This document shows positions 23,038-32,026 of a DNA stretch of 37,726 bases, in pieces; positions within the stretch are counted from its first letter, which is position 1, and each line of letters begins with the position of its first letter. A program made the translations under genes and the position numbers. This DNA comes from a bacterium (GTDB lineage: Bacteria > Hydrothermota > UBA3073 > JACQXS01). Under the pieces are notes generated by a model. It was not told where the DNA came from, did not search any database, and was given only the letters and a program-made list of their open reading frames with translations. The stretch covers positions 1 to 37,726 of the forward strand of contig JAUVIV010000016.1 in the NCBI GenBank assembly GCA_030592575.1, given 5' to 3'.

Positions 23038-24879
23038 TTATTTAGAAGTTGTTACAAACTTTCTTAAGAAAAGCTCAAATGTTACGAGATACGAGAGTTT
23101 TCTGGAATTATCTTTTTTGTTTTGTGTATGCTCTTGCATTAGCTTATCAATATAGTTTTGATTGAAATATTTACGAGAGAGGGAATCTTTGCTTAATAAT
23201 AATTTTCTGAAATAATTTTTCCATTTTTTATTTTCTCGAATCCATTTATCTAAATTCAAATAACTTCGTTTATCAGGTCTTCGTATTAGCTTATTGATTT
23301 TTCCCTTAGCAAGTTGATAAACCATACCTACTTTCCATAAAAATAGAGATGCCTTAATAGGTACCATTGTTTTGTTGTAAGGTATTTTGCTCAATTTCGG
23401 GGACAGTTCTTTTAAAAATTTACGGTAGATTCTATAATTTAGTCTGAATTTAGGAGGAATCTTAAGTATGATGTTAATAAAATCATTATCAAATGTTGGA
23501 AATGAAGTTTCTATTGCATCTCTTGTTAAAACTTCGCCCATTGTGGCAGATGATACAGTGTGAGTTCTCAGGAAAAAGTTGTCGCATTTATTGCCGAGAG
23601 AATCACTATTGGATTTATCCAATTCTTTTTTGAACGAAATAAGTGCGTTATCTTTGATTTTTGAGTAATAATTAGGATTAAAGAGTTCTTTAAATTCTTT
23701 TTCAGGAAAAAGTCTATATTTAAGGAGTCTCTTAGTGAGTTCTTCCTTGTTTTTGCATCTATAGACTTTTCGGTTTGAATAATTTCCTCCAAGTATTACT
23801 CCTAATTCATATCCATCAAAGACTATATCTATAATATTCCTAATGGATTTATGTAATGGATAAATGAAACTATTGCCTATATGGGCTTTTCCTTCAGTGA
23901 GCCATACTTCTTCTTCTGCATTATCTATAATCATATCAGGAGGAATGTCTCTATGGAGAAAATGTATTTTTAATTCATCTGCTACTTTTTTAGCAATTTT
24001 TACTTCGTCTGAATCCAATGGTCCAAAAGTAAATGCACGGATATTTTTTCTTTTCTTACTATCTATTGCGGCAATAACTGCTCTTGAATCTAATCCTCCT
24101 GATAGTGAAACGCAATAACGATAACCATCTTCAATTCGTATATTGACAGCTTTTTTGAAAGTTTCCACTAATTGAGTTACGAAATCTTCTTCAAGGATAG
24201 TATAATCCGAATTATATCTAAAATTCCAGTAGCTTTCTATTTTAACTTCTTCATTCTCGTAAGTAAGTATTGAAGCGGGGAAAAGTAATTTGATTTCTTT
24301 GAAAAAAGTTTTCGTCCCAAAGAGTTCTCCAAAAGCGAATAAGTCTGCGATTGCTTCGTCATTTAACTCTTTTTTGAAAGTGTTGTCCTGAAGTATTGCT
24401 TTTGTTTCAGGAGCAAATAATAGCTTATTGTTATGTACTGTGTAATAATGGGGAAGTAACCCATATCTATCATTAAAAATCAATAAACTCTCTTTTTCAA
24501 AGTCATAAATAGCTATAATAAAAGTCCCGTTCAATTCTTTGACAAACTTCTTTCCATACTCTTCATAGAAATGCAAACAGAATTCAGCTTCATTGTTAAC
24601 CTTAAATTTGTGCCCAATTTGTTTGAGTTCAAGTATTTTTTCCTTGTATCCATATATTTTGCCATCCATAAATATGCAAAGATTTTTAGCTTCATTAAAT
24701 ATTGGTTGTTGCTCAGGATTGAATAATCCAAGATGTACTCTTGCCATATAAAGAGAGTTTTTCTTGTATTTATCTACTTTATATTTTTCGGAATGCTTTA
24801 CCGAAGCAATCATTTTTTCTAATGTAGAGGTGTTTGATTGAACGTCTCTACTTGAAATAATTCCTAAAATTCCGGGCAT
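23038..24879 (-). CDS. Asparagine synthase-like protein lacking the Cys2 nucleophile
   Basis: A 613-residue AsnB-like protein. An N-terminal class II glutamine amidotransferase fold (about 1-190; LNGTFIIAIYDFEKESLLIFNDRYG) precedes the ATP-pyrophosphatase/synthetase domain with its PP-loop SGGLDS at 260-265 and a FTFGPLDSDE segment. The first residues read MPGILGI instead of MCGI, so the catalytic N-terminal Cys is Pro and glutamine hydrolysis should be lost. Such proteins in glycan clusters may use free ammonia, a separate amide donor, or transfer another group. Its neighbours (flippase 1 base away, GT4, epimerase) suggest modification of a surface glycan rather than asparagine synthesis. 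Confidence 0.85.
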   Translation of the reverse strand: MPGILGIISSRDVQSNTSTLEKMIASVKHSEKYKVDKYKKNSLYMARVHLGLFNPEQQPIFNEAKNLCIFMDGKIYGYKEKILELKQIGHKFKVNNEAEFCLHFYEEYGKKFVKELNGTFIIAIYDFEKESLLIFNDRYGLLPHYYTVHNNKLLFAPETKAILQDNTFKKELNDEAIADLFAFGELFGTKTFFKEIKLLFPASILTYENEEVKIESYWNFRYNSDYTILEEDFVTQLVETFKKAVNIRIEDGYRYCVSLSGGLDSRAVIAAIDSKKRKNIRAFTFGPLDSDEVKIAKKVADELKIHFLHRDIPPDMIIDNAEEEVWLTEGKAHIGNSFIYPLHKSIRNIIDIVFDGYELGVILGGNYSNRKVYRCKNKEELTKRLLKYRLFPEKEFKELFNPNYYSKIKDNALISFKKELDKSNSDSLGNKCDNFFLRTHTVSSATMGEVLTRDAIETSFPTFDNDFINIILKIPPKFRLNYRIYRKFLKELSPKLSKIPYNKTMVPIKASLFLWKVGMVYQLAKGKINKLIRRPDKRSYLNLDKWIRENKKWKNYFRKLLLSKDSLSRKYFNQNYIDKLMQEHTQNKKDNSRKLSYLVTFELFLRKFVTTSK

Positions 24880-24880
24880 A

Positions 24881-26374
24881 TTAGTTTAAAATCTTTTTCA
24901 AGAATACATACTTACCTGTAAATAAAGTTTGTAATCTATTTTTCTCGTATTCCGAAAAAAGATTTGCATAAGGTAAAAACAATAAATATCCAGCTGTTAC
25001 AAATAAAGCTGACATTATAACTTTGAACCAGTTAGGTCCCAAAATGTGTATAAAAATAAAATAGGTAAATAATCCAAATATTAATCCGAAACCTATTATT
25101 TTATAAAAGAATTTTATATTAAGTTCTAATAATGTGTGATGTTTTGCTACATATCCGAGATTGAAAATTAGAGTTGCAACTGAAGCAAGTAAATATGCCG
25201 CTCCAACTCCCACAACTTCAAATCGTTTAATGAGCAAGAGAGTAAATCCTACGTATGCGACAATCCAAATTACATTCGTAATAAGAAAAAATGAAATTTT
25301 CCCTATGGATCTCATTGCTGATGCTATCGGTACATATATACAAGAAAGAATCATTGAGATTGTCAAAAACCATAGTGGTGTCCATGCATCAAGATATTCA
25401 GGAGTGCTTATAATATTAATAAGTTCTTTCCCGCAAATTAAAACAGGGGTGGTTACCACAAATCCCAATAAAAATAGTAATTTAATAACTAATTTCAAAT
25501 CATCTCCCAACACTTTTTTGTTTCCTTTTTCCCATGAATGACTTATTTCCGGGTTCAAAGCTTCCATAGGAATATCAATTATCCGAGCTACCCACCCTTT
25601 TATTTTAGATGCTACGGTGAAAAGAGCAACCATTGGCATTGATAAAAAGTAGCCGATTATTAGACGGTCAAGATAAGTGAATAGCGGGGTCATAACTCCG
25701 AGTCCCATAGCGTATTTCCAATAAGGGAATATTTCCTTGATAAGCGAATTGAAATTTGCTAATTTTAGTCTTTTGAATTCTTTAAACAATAAGAGTATTC
25801 CAATAATAATACTTGGGATTACCGAAAATAAATAAGATTTAAGGACAAGTGAGATTGATAAATTTTTGCGGAATATAAAAAGTAAAAGGGTTAGAAGAGA
25901 TAAATGTAAAAGGTTTAGAGCAGTTCCTAAATGCATTTTTCTTAACCCATTAAAAGCCATAAATATGATTGAAAAAAGTGTGATAAATGAAAAAACAATA
26001 AATGCAAAGTTTATATAGTTTCCAATAAGTTCATTTTTGTATATGGAAATGCTTAATTTATATCCAAAGAAAGAAAGCAATATATATACTAAAATAGCCA
26101 GAATGATATAACTAATAATTAATAAGAATAAAAGTGAGAACATTTTATCTTCTTCTTTGTTGGCGTAAAATTTGGGCAAGTATCTTACTAATACAAATGG
26201 AATTCCGAGAAGGATAACTCCTGCTGCAATTCTGCCGAACGCAACTATAGTAAAAAATTCTCCCAATACAGTAGATTCAAGATGCACGTATAAGATTTTG
26301 AGTTGAATGAATGTTAAAATAAATCCACCAAAAAGAGAGATATACAAGAAAAATGTATTCCTAAGTATTTTCAT
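24881..26374 (-). CDS. Polysaccharide flippase (Wzx/MATE-like)
   Basis: A 497-residue polytopic membrane protein with about 12-14 hydrophobic helices spread through the chain, starting MKILRNTFFLYISLFGGFILTF, plus the loop patterns of the oligosaccharide flippase superfamily (YLPKFYANKEEDKMF; PIASAMRSIGKISFF). These proteins move undecaprenyl-linked oligosaccharides across the inner membrane. No ribosome site is obvious before the ATG. It lies one base before the AsnB-like gene and about 100 bases after the glycosyltransferase, forming a small glycan operon. Substrate unknown. Confidence 0.87.
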   Translation of the reverse strand: MKILRNTFFLYISLFGGFILTFIQLKILYVHLESTVLGEFFTIVAFGRIAAGVILLGIPFVLVRYLPKFYANKEEDKMFSLLFLLIISYIILAILVYILLSFFGYKLSISIYKNELIGNYINFAFIVFSFITLFSIIFMAFNGLRKMHLGTALNLLHLSLLTLLLFIFRKNLSISLVLKSYLFSVIPSIIIGILLLFKEFKRLKLANFNSLIKEIFPYWKYAMGLGVMTPLFTYLDRLIIGYFLSMPMVALFTVASKIKGWVARIIDIPMEALNPEISHSWEKGNKKVLGDDLKLVIKLLFLLGFVVTTPVLICGKELINIISTPEYLDAWTPLWFLTISMILSCIYVPIASAMRSIGKISFFLITNVIWIVAYVGFTLLLIKRFEVVGVGAAYLLASVATLIFNLGYVAKHHTLLELNIKFFYKIIGFGLIFGLFTYFIFIHILGPNWFKVIMSALFVTAGYLLFLPYANLFSEYEKNRLQTLFTGKYVFLKKILN

Positions 26375-26474
26375 TTTTGCTTTAGAGATAAAGTAATGCA
26401 GATATTCACGGATGTAGTGATTTGACTTATCAAATTTTTTTTACTCTGGATATTGTGTTTATCTCTGGTTAAAA

Positions 26475-27689
26475 TCATTTTTTTATCAACGAATTGATTA
26501 ATTTAATTTCTGTATCTATTTGTTCATTCCAATCAGGATGGTTCTTTATGACAAATTCTTTTGCTTTATTAGTTATTTTTCTCTTGAAGTTTTTGTCTCT
26601 TAGCAAAAGACAAACTGCTTCTGCAATCTCCTCTTGAGTGTCTTTAGATTCTTCTCCTTTAAATTTAACAAGGAGACCTGTCTCTTTATTTTTTATAAGT
26701 TTATAAGTATTTCTTGTATCAATCGTAACAACAGGGATGCCAGCTACCATAGCTTCTATAACGGGTAAACATAAATTAGACAAAAGATTAGTGGATAAAA
26801 AAACGTCTGCAATTGTATAAAATTTCCACACATCTAAATATCTAACGGAACCAATAAATTTTGTGTATTCCCATATACCAAGTTTTTTTGCCAATTTCTC
26901 GTATTCTTCTCTTTTTGCTCCATCTCCTACTATAAGAAACCTTGCTTTTGGTTCCTTTTGAGCTATGAGTTTCATTGCCTGAAGAGCAAGATTAACTCCT
27001 TTATAAAATACAAGTCTTGCTACAAATAAAATCACATAATTATTTTCTTCAAACCCTATTAGTTCTTTTAATCCTTTTGGAGACTCTCTTTCAAAAGCTT
27101 TGTCTATTAACTGCGGATAAAACAAAAGTCGTTGTTTTGGAACTTTAAAATAATCTGCAAGTTTATCTCCCTGTGTTCCATCATCCAGTATAAATAATTT
27201 ATCAAATCCAAGTTTATAAACAATAATTTCTGAGAAATTCCTAAGCCATTGAATAGGATTGTGTTTTTTGATAAGATGAAATGGAGCAAAAACGCCTAAT
27301 AGTTTCAGAATAGTTGGTTTATTAAATATCTTGCCAAGCCAATAAACAGCCAATCCCGGAATACTTGAAATGCCATAAATAGTGTCAATAGAATATTTTT
27401 TACATATCTTTGACCCATGAATTGCAAAACTTAAATTTAAAATAAGATACTCAATAAAAAATACTATTATTGAGAAGAACTTAATTTTCAAAGGTTTATA
27501 AATAGATATAGGGTGAATTATGAGATTGGGGTAAGGTGAATTTGTAAATCCTTTTTTCCCGGGGATTAGAAGGTGTATCTTAACTCCCTTGTCAAGAAGT
27601 CCTTTTATTAAAGCTCCAGGTTCTGTATATCCTACAACTCTCTCCATATCCCAGTCATCTTTCCACGGAGATATAAGTAATATTACCAT
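26475..27689 (-). CDS. GT4-family glycosyltransferase
   Basis: A 404-residue GT-B enzyme. The C-terminal nucleotide-sugar domain has VLFVARLVFYKGVNLALQAM (strand after the linker), ARFLIVGDGAKREEYEKLAKKLG, IKFIGSV-like KFIGSVRYLDVW, and IEAMVAGIPVVT. The usual E-x7-E motif keeps the second Glu (IEAM), but the first position is Ser (SNLCLPVIE). The N-terminal half is the acceptor domain (KIFNKPTILKLLGVFAPFHLI). GT4 enzymes transfer sugars with retention of configuration onto lipid-linked or surface glycans. It overlaps the upstream epimerase by 7 bases. Confidence 0.88.
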   Translation of the reverse strand: MVILLISPWKDDWDMERVVGYTEPGALIKGLLDKGVKIHLLIPGKKGFTNSPYPNLIIHPISIYKPLKIKFFSIIVFFIEYLILNLSFAIHGSKICKKYSIDTIYGISSIPGLAVYWLGKIFNKPTILKLLGVFAPFHLIKKHNPIQWLRNFSEIIVYKLGFDKLFILDDGTQGDKLADYFKVPKQRLLFYPQLIDKAFERESPKGLKELIGFEENNYVILFVARLVFYKGVNLALQAMKLIAQKEPKARFLIVGDGAKREEYEKLAKKLGIWEYTKFIGSVRYLDVWKFYTIADVFLSTNLLSNLCLPVIEAMVAGIPVVTIDTRNTYKLIKNKETGLLVKFKGEESKDTQEEIAEAVCLLLRDKNFKRKITNKAKEFVIKNHPDWNEQIDTEIKLINSLIKK

Positions 27690-28666
27690 TTATGGGTTTT
27701 TCTATACCAATCAATTGTTAATGATAATCCCTTCTTTAATGATACTTTTGGAGCGAATCCTAACAATTTTTGTGCTTTTGTTATATCTGGGATTTTTCTT
27801 TGTACATCTTCATATTTACCACCTGCAAAAGAGGAATAGGGGACAAATTTTAATTTTAGTTTTTCAGGAGTATTTGATAGCTCCTTGATTAACTTTGCGA
27901 GTTCAAGAATACTTACTTCCTCTGTGGTGCCGATATTAATTATTTCTCCATTTACCTCTTTCTTTTCAACTGCTGCAACAGTCGCTGATACTAAGTCGCT
28001 TATGTAAATGAAACTTCTTTTTTGTTTTCCATCTCCGTGAATCTCTAATTCCTTGTTCTTAAAAATTGCATCTATGAAAACACCTTGAGGACCTCCCCAC
28101 CAAGATAGGTACTGACGTGAACCATAGGAACTAAAATATCTTAATATTGTAACTGGTATTCCAAAGGCATCTTTAAAGGCAAATATTAAATGTTCATCAA
28201 ATAATTTGGAAATGGCGTAACTCCATCTCATTACAGTGCTTGAACCTATTACAAGGTCATTCTCTTCCGAAAAAGGCATATTCGGGTTTTTGCCATATAC
28301 ATCAGAAGTAGAAGCAAAAACAACTTTACATCCTTTTTCTTTTGCTATTTCTAATACATTCCAAGTTCCTTTACTATTTATTTCTAAAGTTTCTAATGCG
28401 TTACCATATCTTGGGATTTTATAAGCTGCAAGGTGGATGATTTTTTTGATATTATTGCATGTCTTATTTAATGCGTCAAAATCTCGAATGTCTATTTTAT
28501 GGAAATCAAAACGAGGGTTGTCTATATTATGTTGGATATTCTCAATTTTCCCTACAGAAAGGTTGTCAATTCCTACAACATTATATCCTTTGGATAGTAA
28601 AGCATCTAATAAATGAGCTCCGATAAAACCTGCTACGCCTGTTATTAAAACTTTTGGACTATTCAT
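27683..28666 (-). CDS. NAD-dependent sugar-nucleotide epimerase/dehydratase
   Basis: A 327-residue extended SDR. The Rossmann motif is G10xxG13xxG16 (TGVAGFIGAHLL) followed by the acidic GIDN that selects NAD. The catalytic set is Ser/Thr in FASTSDVYG (about 118-125) and Y150xxxK154 (YAISK). GDGKQKRSFIYISDLV is the usual nucleotide-sugar-binding segment of GalE/RmlB-like proteins. Likely reactions are C4 epimerisation or 4,6-dehydration of a UDP- or dTDP-sugar; the exact one cannot be decided. It is the first gene of the glycan cluster. Confidence 0.9.
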   Translation of the reverse strand: MNSPKVLITGVAGFIGAHLLDALLSKGYNVVGIDNLSVGKIENIQHNIDNPRFDFHKIDIRDFDALNKTCNNIKKIIHLAAYKIPRYGNALETLEINSKGTWNVLEIAKEKGCKVVFASTSDVYGKNPNMPFSEENDLVIGSSTVMRWSYAISKLFDEHLIFAFKDAFGIPVTILRYFSSYGSRQYLSWWGGPQGVFIDAIFKNKELEIHGDGKQKRSFIYISDLVSATVAAVEKKEVNGEIINIGTTEEVSILELAKLIKELSNTPEKLKLKFVPYSSFAGGKYEDVQRKIPDITKAQKLLGFAPKVSLKKGLSLTIDWYRKTHKW

Positions 28667-28758
28667 AATGTGTTTTGCAACTTAATTGTTTCGTTTTATT
28701 ATAACGAGCAATTACTAATCTATGTCAGGGAACTTTCTCCTTAATAGTTTTGGTACTT

Positions 28759-28790
28759 TAAAACCCATTGTTGTCTATGAGGGTTTTAGA
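28759..28790 (-). terminator. Hairpin just after gcvT, possible terminator
   Basis: TAAAACCC and GGGTTTTA pair across a 14-base loop a few bases after the gcvT stop. No U-run follows, so an intrinsic terminator is doubtful; it may only protect the transcript end. Confidence 0.25.
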
Positions 28791-28793
28791 ATA

Positions 28794-29903
28794 TTATTTT
28801 CGTGTTCCATGTTTATAGAATGGTGGCTTTACTATGGTTGCTTTTTCCAATTTACCACGACACTCTATTTCTATTTCTGTATCTGATTTATGGTAAGGAA
28901 CATTCACGTACCCAAGTCCAATTAATCTATCTATTGATGGTGAGTAGTTACCGCTCGTTACTTCTCCTACTGTTTTACCTTCAACGGATATCTTATAATG
29001 TTGGCGAGGAATAGCTCTCATTCCTTCCATTATAAAAGATATAAGCCTTCTTTTTACTTTCTCTTCCTTTTGTTTGACCAATACATCTTTCCCAATAAAA
29101 TCAGGTTTGTCAAGTTTCGTTACCCATGCAAGTCCTGCTTCCAGAGGAGTTGTAGTTTTGTCTATATCGTTACCATAAAGACAATACTTCACCTCAAGTC
29201 TCAAGACATCTCTTGCACCGAGTCCAATCGGTGCAGCTCCTTTTTCTGATAGCTCATCCCATATTTCAGGATGTTTTGAATCTAAGTAAATTTCAAACCC
29301 ATCTTCTCCTGTATATCCTGTTCGTGAAATAAATGCAGGGACTCCTGCAATATTACCATTTGCTCCCCAGTAAAATTCTATCTCGGATAGGTTGATATTC
29401 ACAAGTGGCTGAAGAATAGACTCCGCATCAGGACCTTGAATTGCAATCTGTGCAGATTCATCACTTATATTAGTTAACTCAACTTCTTCAATTTTATGCT
29501 CTAACATCCAATTCCAATCCTTATCTCTATTCGCTGCATTTATTACGAGTAAAAACTTATCTGCCTGTCTATAAACAAGTATATCGTCTATTATTCCAGC
29601 ATTCGGATAACACATACAGGAATATTGAGCTTGCCATATAGGATAGTTGTAATCTTCAGGTTGCGAAATTGCAAGCTTACTCGGGTCGTTTGTAGTTATC
29701 TTGCTAATAAAATCAATAGCTTTAGGTCCTTTAACTTCAACTCTTCCCATATGAGAGACATCAAAGATACCTGCTTTACTTCGTACTTGTTTGACTTCTT
29801 GAATTATTCCTTGATATTGAATTGGCATCTCAAATCCAGCAAAAGGAACAATCTTTCCCCCTGCTTTTTTGTGGTTTTCGTAAAAAGGTGTTTGCTTAAC
29901 CAT
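28794..29903 (-). CDS. gcvT: Aminomethyltransferase (glycine cleavage T protein)
   Basis: A 369-residue GcvT, which transfers the methylene group from aminomethyl-lipoyl GcvH to tetrahydrofolate, releasing ammonia. Typical blocks: TPFYENHKKAGGKIVPFAGFEMPIQY at the start, VFDVSHMG as IFDVSHMGRVEV (about 43-54), INAANRDKDWNWM, ISRTGYTGEDGFEIY (about 192-206), IGLGARDVLRLEVKYCLYGNDID, and the C-terminal VTSGNYSPSIDRLIGLGYV. Length is normal. AAGGAGGT precedes the ATG. It shares strand and neighbourhood with gcvPB, but a secretin and a small gene lie between. gcvH and gcvPA are not in the window. Confidence 0.96.
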   Translation of the reverse strand: MVKQTPFYENHKKAGGKIVPFAGFEMPIQYQGIIQEVKQVRSKAGIFDVSHMGRVEVKGPKAIDFISKITTNDPSKLAISQPEDYNYPIWQAQYSCMCYPNAGIIDDILVYRQADKFLLVINAANRDKDWNWMLEHKIEEVELTNISDESAQIAIQGPDAESILQPLVNINLSEIEFYWGANGNIAGVPAFISRTGYTGEDGFEIYLDSKHPEIWDELSEKGAAPIGLGARDVLRLEVKYCLYGNDIDKTTTPLEAGLAWVTKLDKPDFIGKDVLVKQKEEKVKRRLISFIMEGMRAIPRQHYKISVEGKTVGEVTSGNYSPSIDRLIGLGYVNVPYHKSDTEIEIECRGKLEKATIVKPPFYKHGTRK

Positions 29904-30233
29904 ATTTACCTCCTTATCTTAACAGTTATGTAAAATATTTAACCTACAGAGCTCACAGAGAGCATAAAGATTACAAGATTCAAAAAATTAGAAGATTAAA
30001 GATTACTGTAGGGGCAAACCTATGTGTTTGCCCACTATTAGAGATAAATCTGCAATCTTTTTATCCTCTGTATATCTCTGTTTTATCTGTGTCATCCGCG
30101 TAATCTGCGGGTAAAGTTTTTTTTCTTATCTGATATTCTGTTTCTCTGATATCCTGCTCCACTATATTCCTCTGTGTTCTTTGTGGTTCATTTTTTCATA
30201 ATCCTTGCATTCTCTGCGATTAAATTTTATAAT
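29904..30233. repeat. Gene-free repeat region between gcvT and the secretin gene
   Basis: No credible ORF. AACCTACAGAGCTCACAGAG (from 29941) and an inverted counterpart TCTGTGTTCTTTGTGGTT (30171-30188) bracket a GGGCAAAC...GTTTGCCC hairpin (30012-30033) and ATCCGCGTAATCTGCGG (about 30094-30110). The same CACAGAG-type arms bracket 8832-8950. Confidence 0.65.
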
Positions 30234-31403
30234 CTACTTCTTTTCTATCTTTGGTGATTCCCCAAATTCAAGAATATGTGGCGTTATAAGAGCTACAAGT
30301 TCCTTTTTCGTTGTTACCTTTGTTTCGCGTTTGAATAGCCATCCTAAAACAGGAATAGAGCGTAATATTGGTATTCCCTTCTCCTCAATACTTTCCTCTA
30401 TGTATTCTATTCCTCCGAGTGTAAATGTTTTACCATCTTTCACCATAATAGTAGTTGTAATACCTTGTCCAGAAGTACTGGTAATTGTTTTTTTAGGTCT
30501 TGGCGTTAGATAAGAAGAACTTCCTGTCTGTAAACTTATCTCCAAATTAATAAAATTATCTTCTCCTATATGAGGAATAAATGAAAGAAAGGTTGAGTGG
30601 TTATAGTAATCCGAAATATGAACTTCTCCCTCCTTATTGTTTTGCACTATAAGCGTAGGAAAGGAACTAACATTCACTTTTCCTTCTTCTACTCCTAAAC
30701 TAATCATGCCTCGAAAACCAATGTTTAAACGTCCGGAACTCCAGATATCAAGTTCACCAGTATATAATCCTAACTTGTAAGCATCTCCTGAAACCCTTAT
30801 ATTACCAATCATTGACGAATGATCTACTCCCATTTTTCTTAACCAATCTGATTCAGCTACCACAAGTTTTCCTTCAATCAATACTTGTTTTGGTGGAGCA
30901 TCGAGCTTTGCAAGAATTTCTTTTATACGCTCAATCCTTGAAGTTACATCTGTTATCATAATTGCATTGAGGTCATTATCTACATAGATTGACCCATCAG
31001 GTGATAGGTTTCTTTCAAGAATGCTAACAAGCTTGGATGGAAGCACATATTTCGGGTGAAGAGTTCGAGTTTCAAGTCTCACAAATTCCTTAATTCCTTT
31101 AGCATCAAGTTCTTTAACCAGCTTCATAAGGTCAGATAGCTTTGGCTCTAAATCTGTAATTATCAATGTATTAGTTGCATCATTGACTTGCACTGCCCCA
31201 TATATTGATAACCTTGACCTTATAAACGGTTCAATCTCTGAAGCTCGTAGATTCTTAAGAGGTACAATTCGTGTTTTTGCATAGATAGTGCGGTCTTCGA
31301 ATGCTTCAATCTCAAGTTTTACTTTGCCAAGCTTTGATGAATTCTGAGCTCTGATGGGAGCAACCATAAAAATTACGCCCAATATTATGATAAATCTACT
31401 CAT
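30234..31403 (-). CDS. Short secretin-family outer-membrane protein
   Basis: A 389-residue protein with a signal peptide (1-19, ending IRAQ). Two N1-type secretin domains follow (about 45-95, FIRSRLSIYGAVQVNDATNTLIITD; about 115-170, ILERNLSPDGSIYVDNDLNAIMITD), then the secretin beta-barrel core (about 170-380), ending IPILRSIPVLGWLFKRETKVTTKKELVALITPHIL, the classical signature. Secretins form outer-membrane gates for type II secretion, type IV pili or competence. It is shorter than PilQ/GspD because it lacks an AMIN or N0 domain. No ATPase, inner-membrane or pilin gene is nearby, so its system cannot be named. AAGGAGGT precedes the ATG. Confidence 0.9.
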   Translation of the reverse strand: MSRFIIILGVIFMVAPIRAQNSSKLGKVKLEIEAFEDRTIYAKTRIVPLKNLRASEIEPFIRSRLSIYGAVQVNDATNTLIITDLEPKLSDLMKLVKELDAKGIKEFVRLETRTLHPKYVLPSKLVSILERNLSPDGSIYVDNDLNAIMITDVTSRIERIKEILAKLDAPPKQVLIEGKLVVAESDWLRKMGVDHSSMIGNIRVSGDAYKLGLYTGELDIWSSGRLNIGFRGMISLGVEEGKVNVSSFPTLIVQNNKEGEVHISDYYNHSTFLSFIPHIGEDNFINLEISLQTGSSSYLTPRPKKTITSTSGQGITTTIMVKDGKTFTLGGIEYIEESIEEKGIPILRSIPVLGWLFKRETKVTTKKELVALITPHILEFGESPKIEKK

Positions 31404-31428
31404 AGCACCTCCTTCTTTTTTTGTTTTC

Positions 31429-31479
31429 TTCTACCGCACTTTAGTGCAGGGTTTAACCCTCAGCTAAAGCTGGGTAGAA
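31429..31479. repeat. TTCTACC...GGTAGAA element, 51 bp, opposite orientation
   Basis: TTCTACCGCACTTTAGTGCA, GGGTTTAACCC centre, CAGCTAAAGCTGGGTAGAA. It is the reverse-oriented relative of the copies at 7882-7936 and 8262-8314, about 23 kb away. Confidence 0.8.
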
Positions 31480-31527
31480 GCCCGCACTCGCCATCTCTCA
31501 TATAGAGTCTTTCTTTATATTGTATTT

Positions 31528-31836
31528 TCAACATTTCTCTTCTACTCTTTTTATCAGATACTCAATACTCGGTCTTTTTTCCAGTATCTTTTGTATATCG
31601 GAATATATTTTATTCGGGAAGATAGTCTCTACTATTGGTTTGAAAAACAACATCACCTGCGAGCCAATGAAATTCATACACTTTACGGACTCAAGAAAAG
31701 TGATTGCAACGACTTCAAGTCTTCTTTTTGTTATTTCTTCCGCAATTCTAATAAGTAGTTTCTTCTCTTCCTCAGTTAATTTTTCTTCTTCCTTTGCTAC
31801 TGAAAATGCGTGTTTTAAACTCTCTTTAATGCTCAT
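31528..31836 (-). CDS. Conserved small helical protein, unknown function
   Basis: The ATG at 31836 (MSIKESLKHAFSVAKEEEKL) gives 102 residues. An upstream GTG at 31875 begins in a repeat and is less likely. Blocks such as EEKKLLIRIAEEITKRRLEVVAITFLESV and NFIGSQVMLFFKPIVETIFP resemble a family of hypothetical proteins I recall from anaerobic and candidate-phylum genomes, with no assigned function. It is soluble and helical with one hydrophobic stretch (about 47-60). It sits between gcvPB and the secretin. No ribosome site was seen. Confidence 0.6.
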   Translation of the reverse strand: MSIKESLKHAFSVAKEEEKLTEEEKKLLIRIAEEITKRRLEVVAITFLESVKCMNFIGSQVMLFFKPIVETIFPNKIYSDIQKILEKRPSIEYLIKRVEEKC

Positions 31837-31875
31837 TTGTCGTAATAGTTTAGTTTCTATAAAGTATCTGCACAC

Positions 31876-32026
31876 AGATATTCACAGATAGAACAGATTT
31901 CCATAGACTTTTATAGTTCATTTCATTCAAATCTGTGACTATCCGCATTTATCTACGGTTAATAATTTTTTGTTCGTGATAGTTCGTGTTTATATTTTTA
32001 TCTCTTGAATTCTCTTTCAATCCCTG
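31876..32026. repeat. Short repeat-derived spacer before the small helical gene
   Basis: CACAGATATTCACAGATAGA and AATCTGTGACTATCCGCATT blocks form a loose inverted pair around 31870-31965. These resemble the CACAG/CTGTG repeats near 30050-30110. No gene is visible. Confidence 0.45.

Noticed and set aside
30234-31403. Secretin as part of the type IX machinery that would export the YPNP proteins
   Set aside because: T9SS uses SprA/PorV-type outer-membrane proteins, not a secretin. No por/spr/gld gene is visible.
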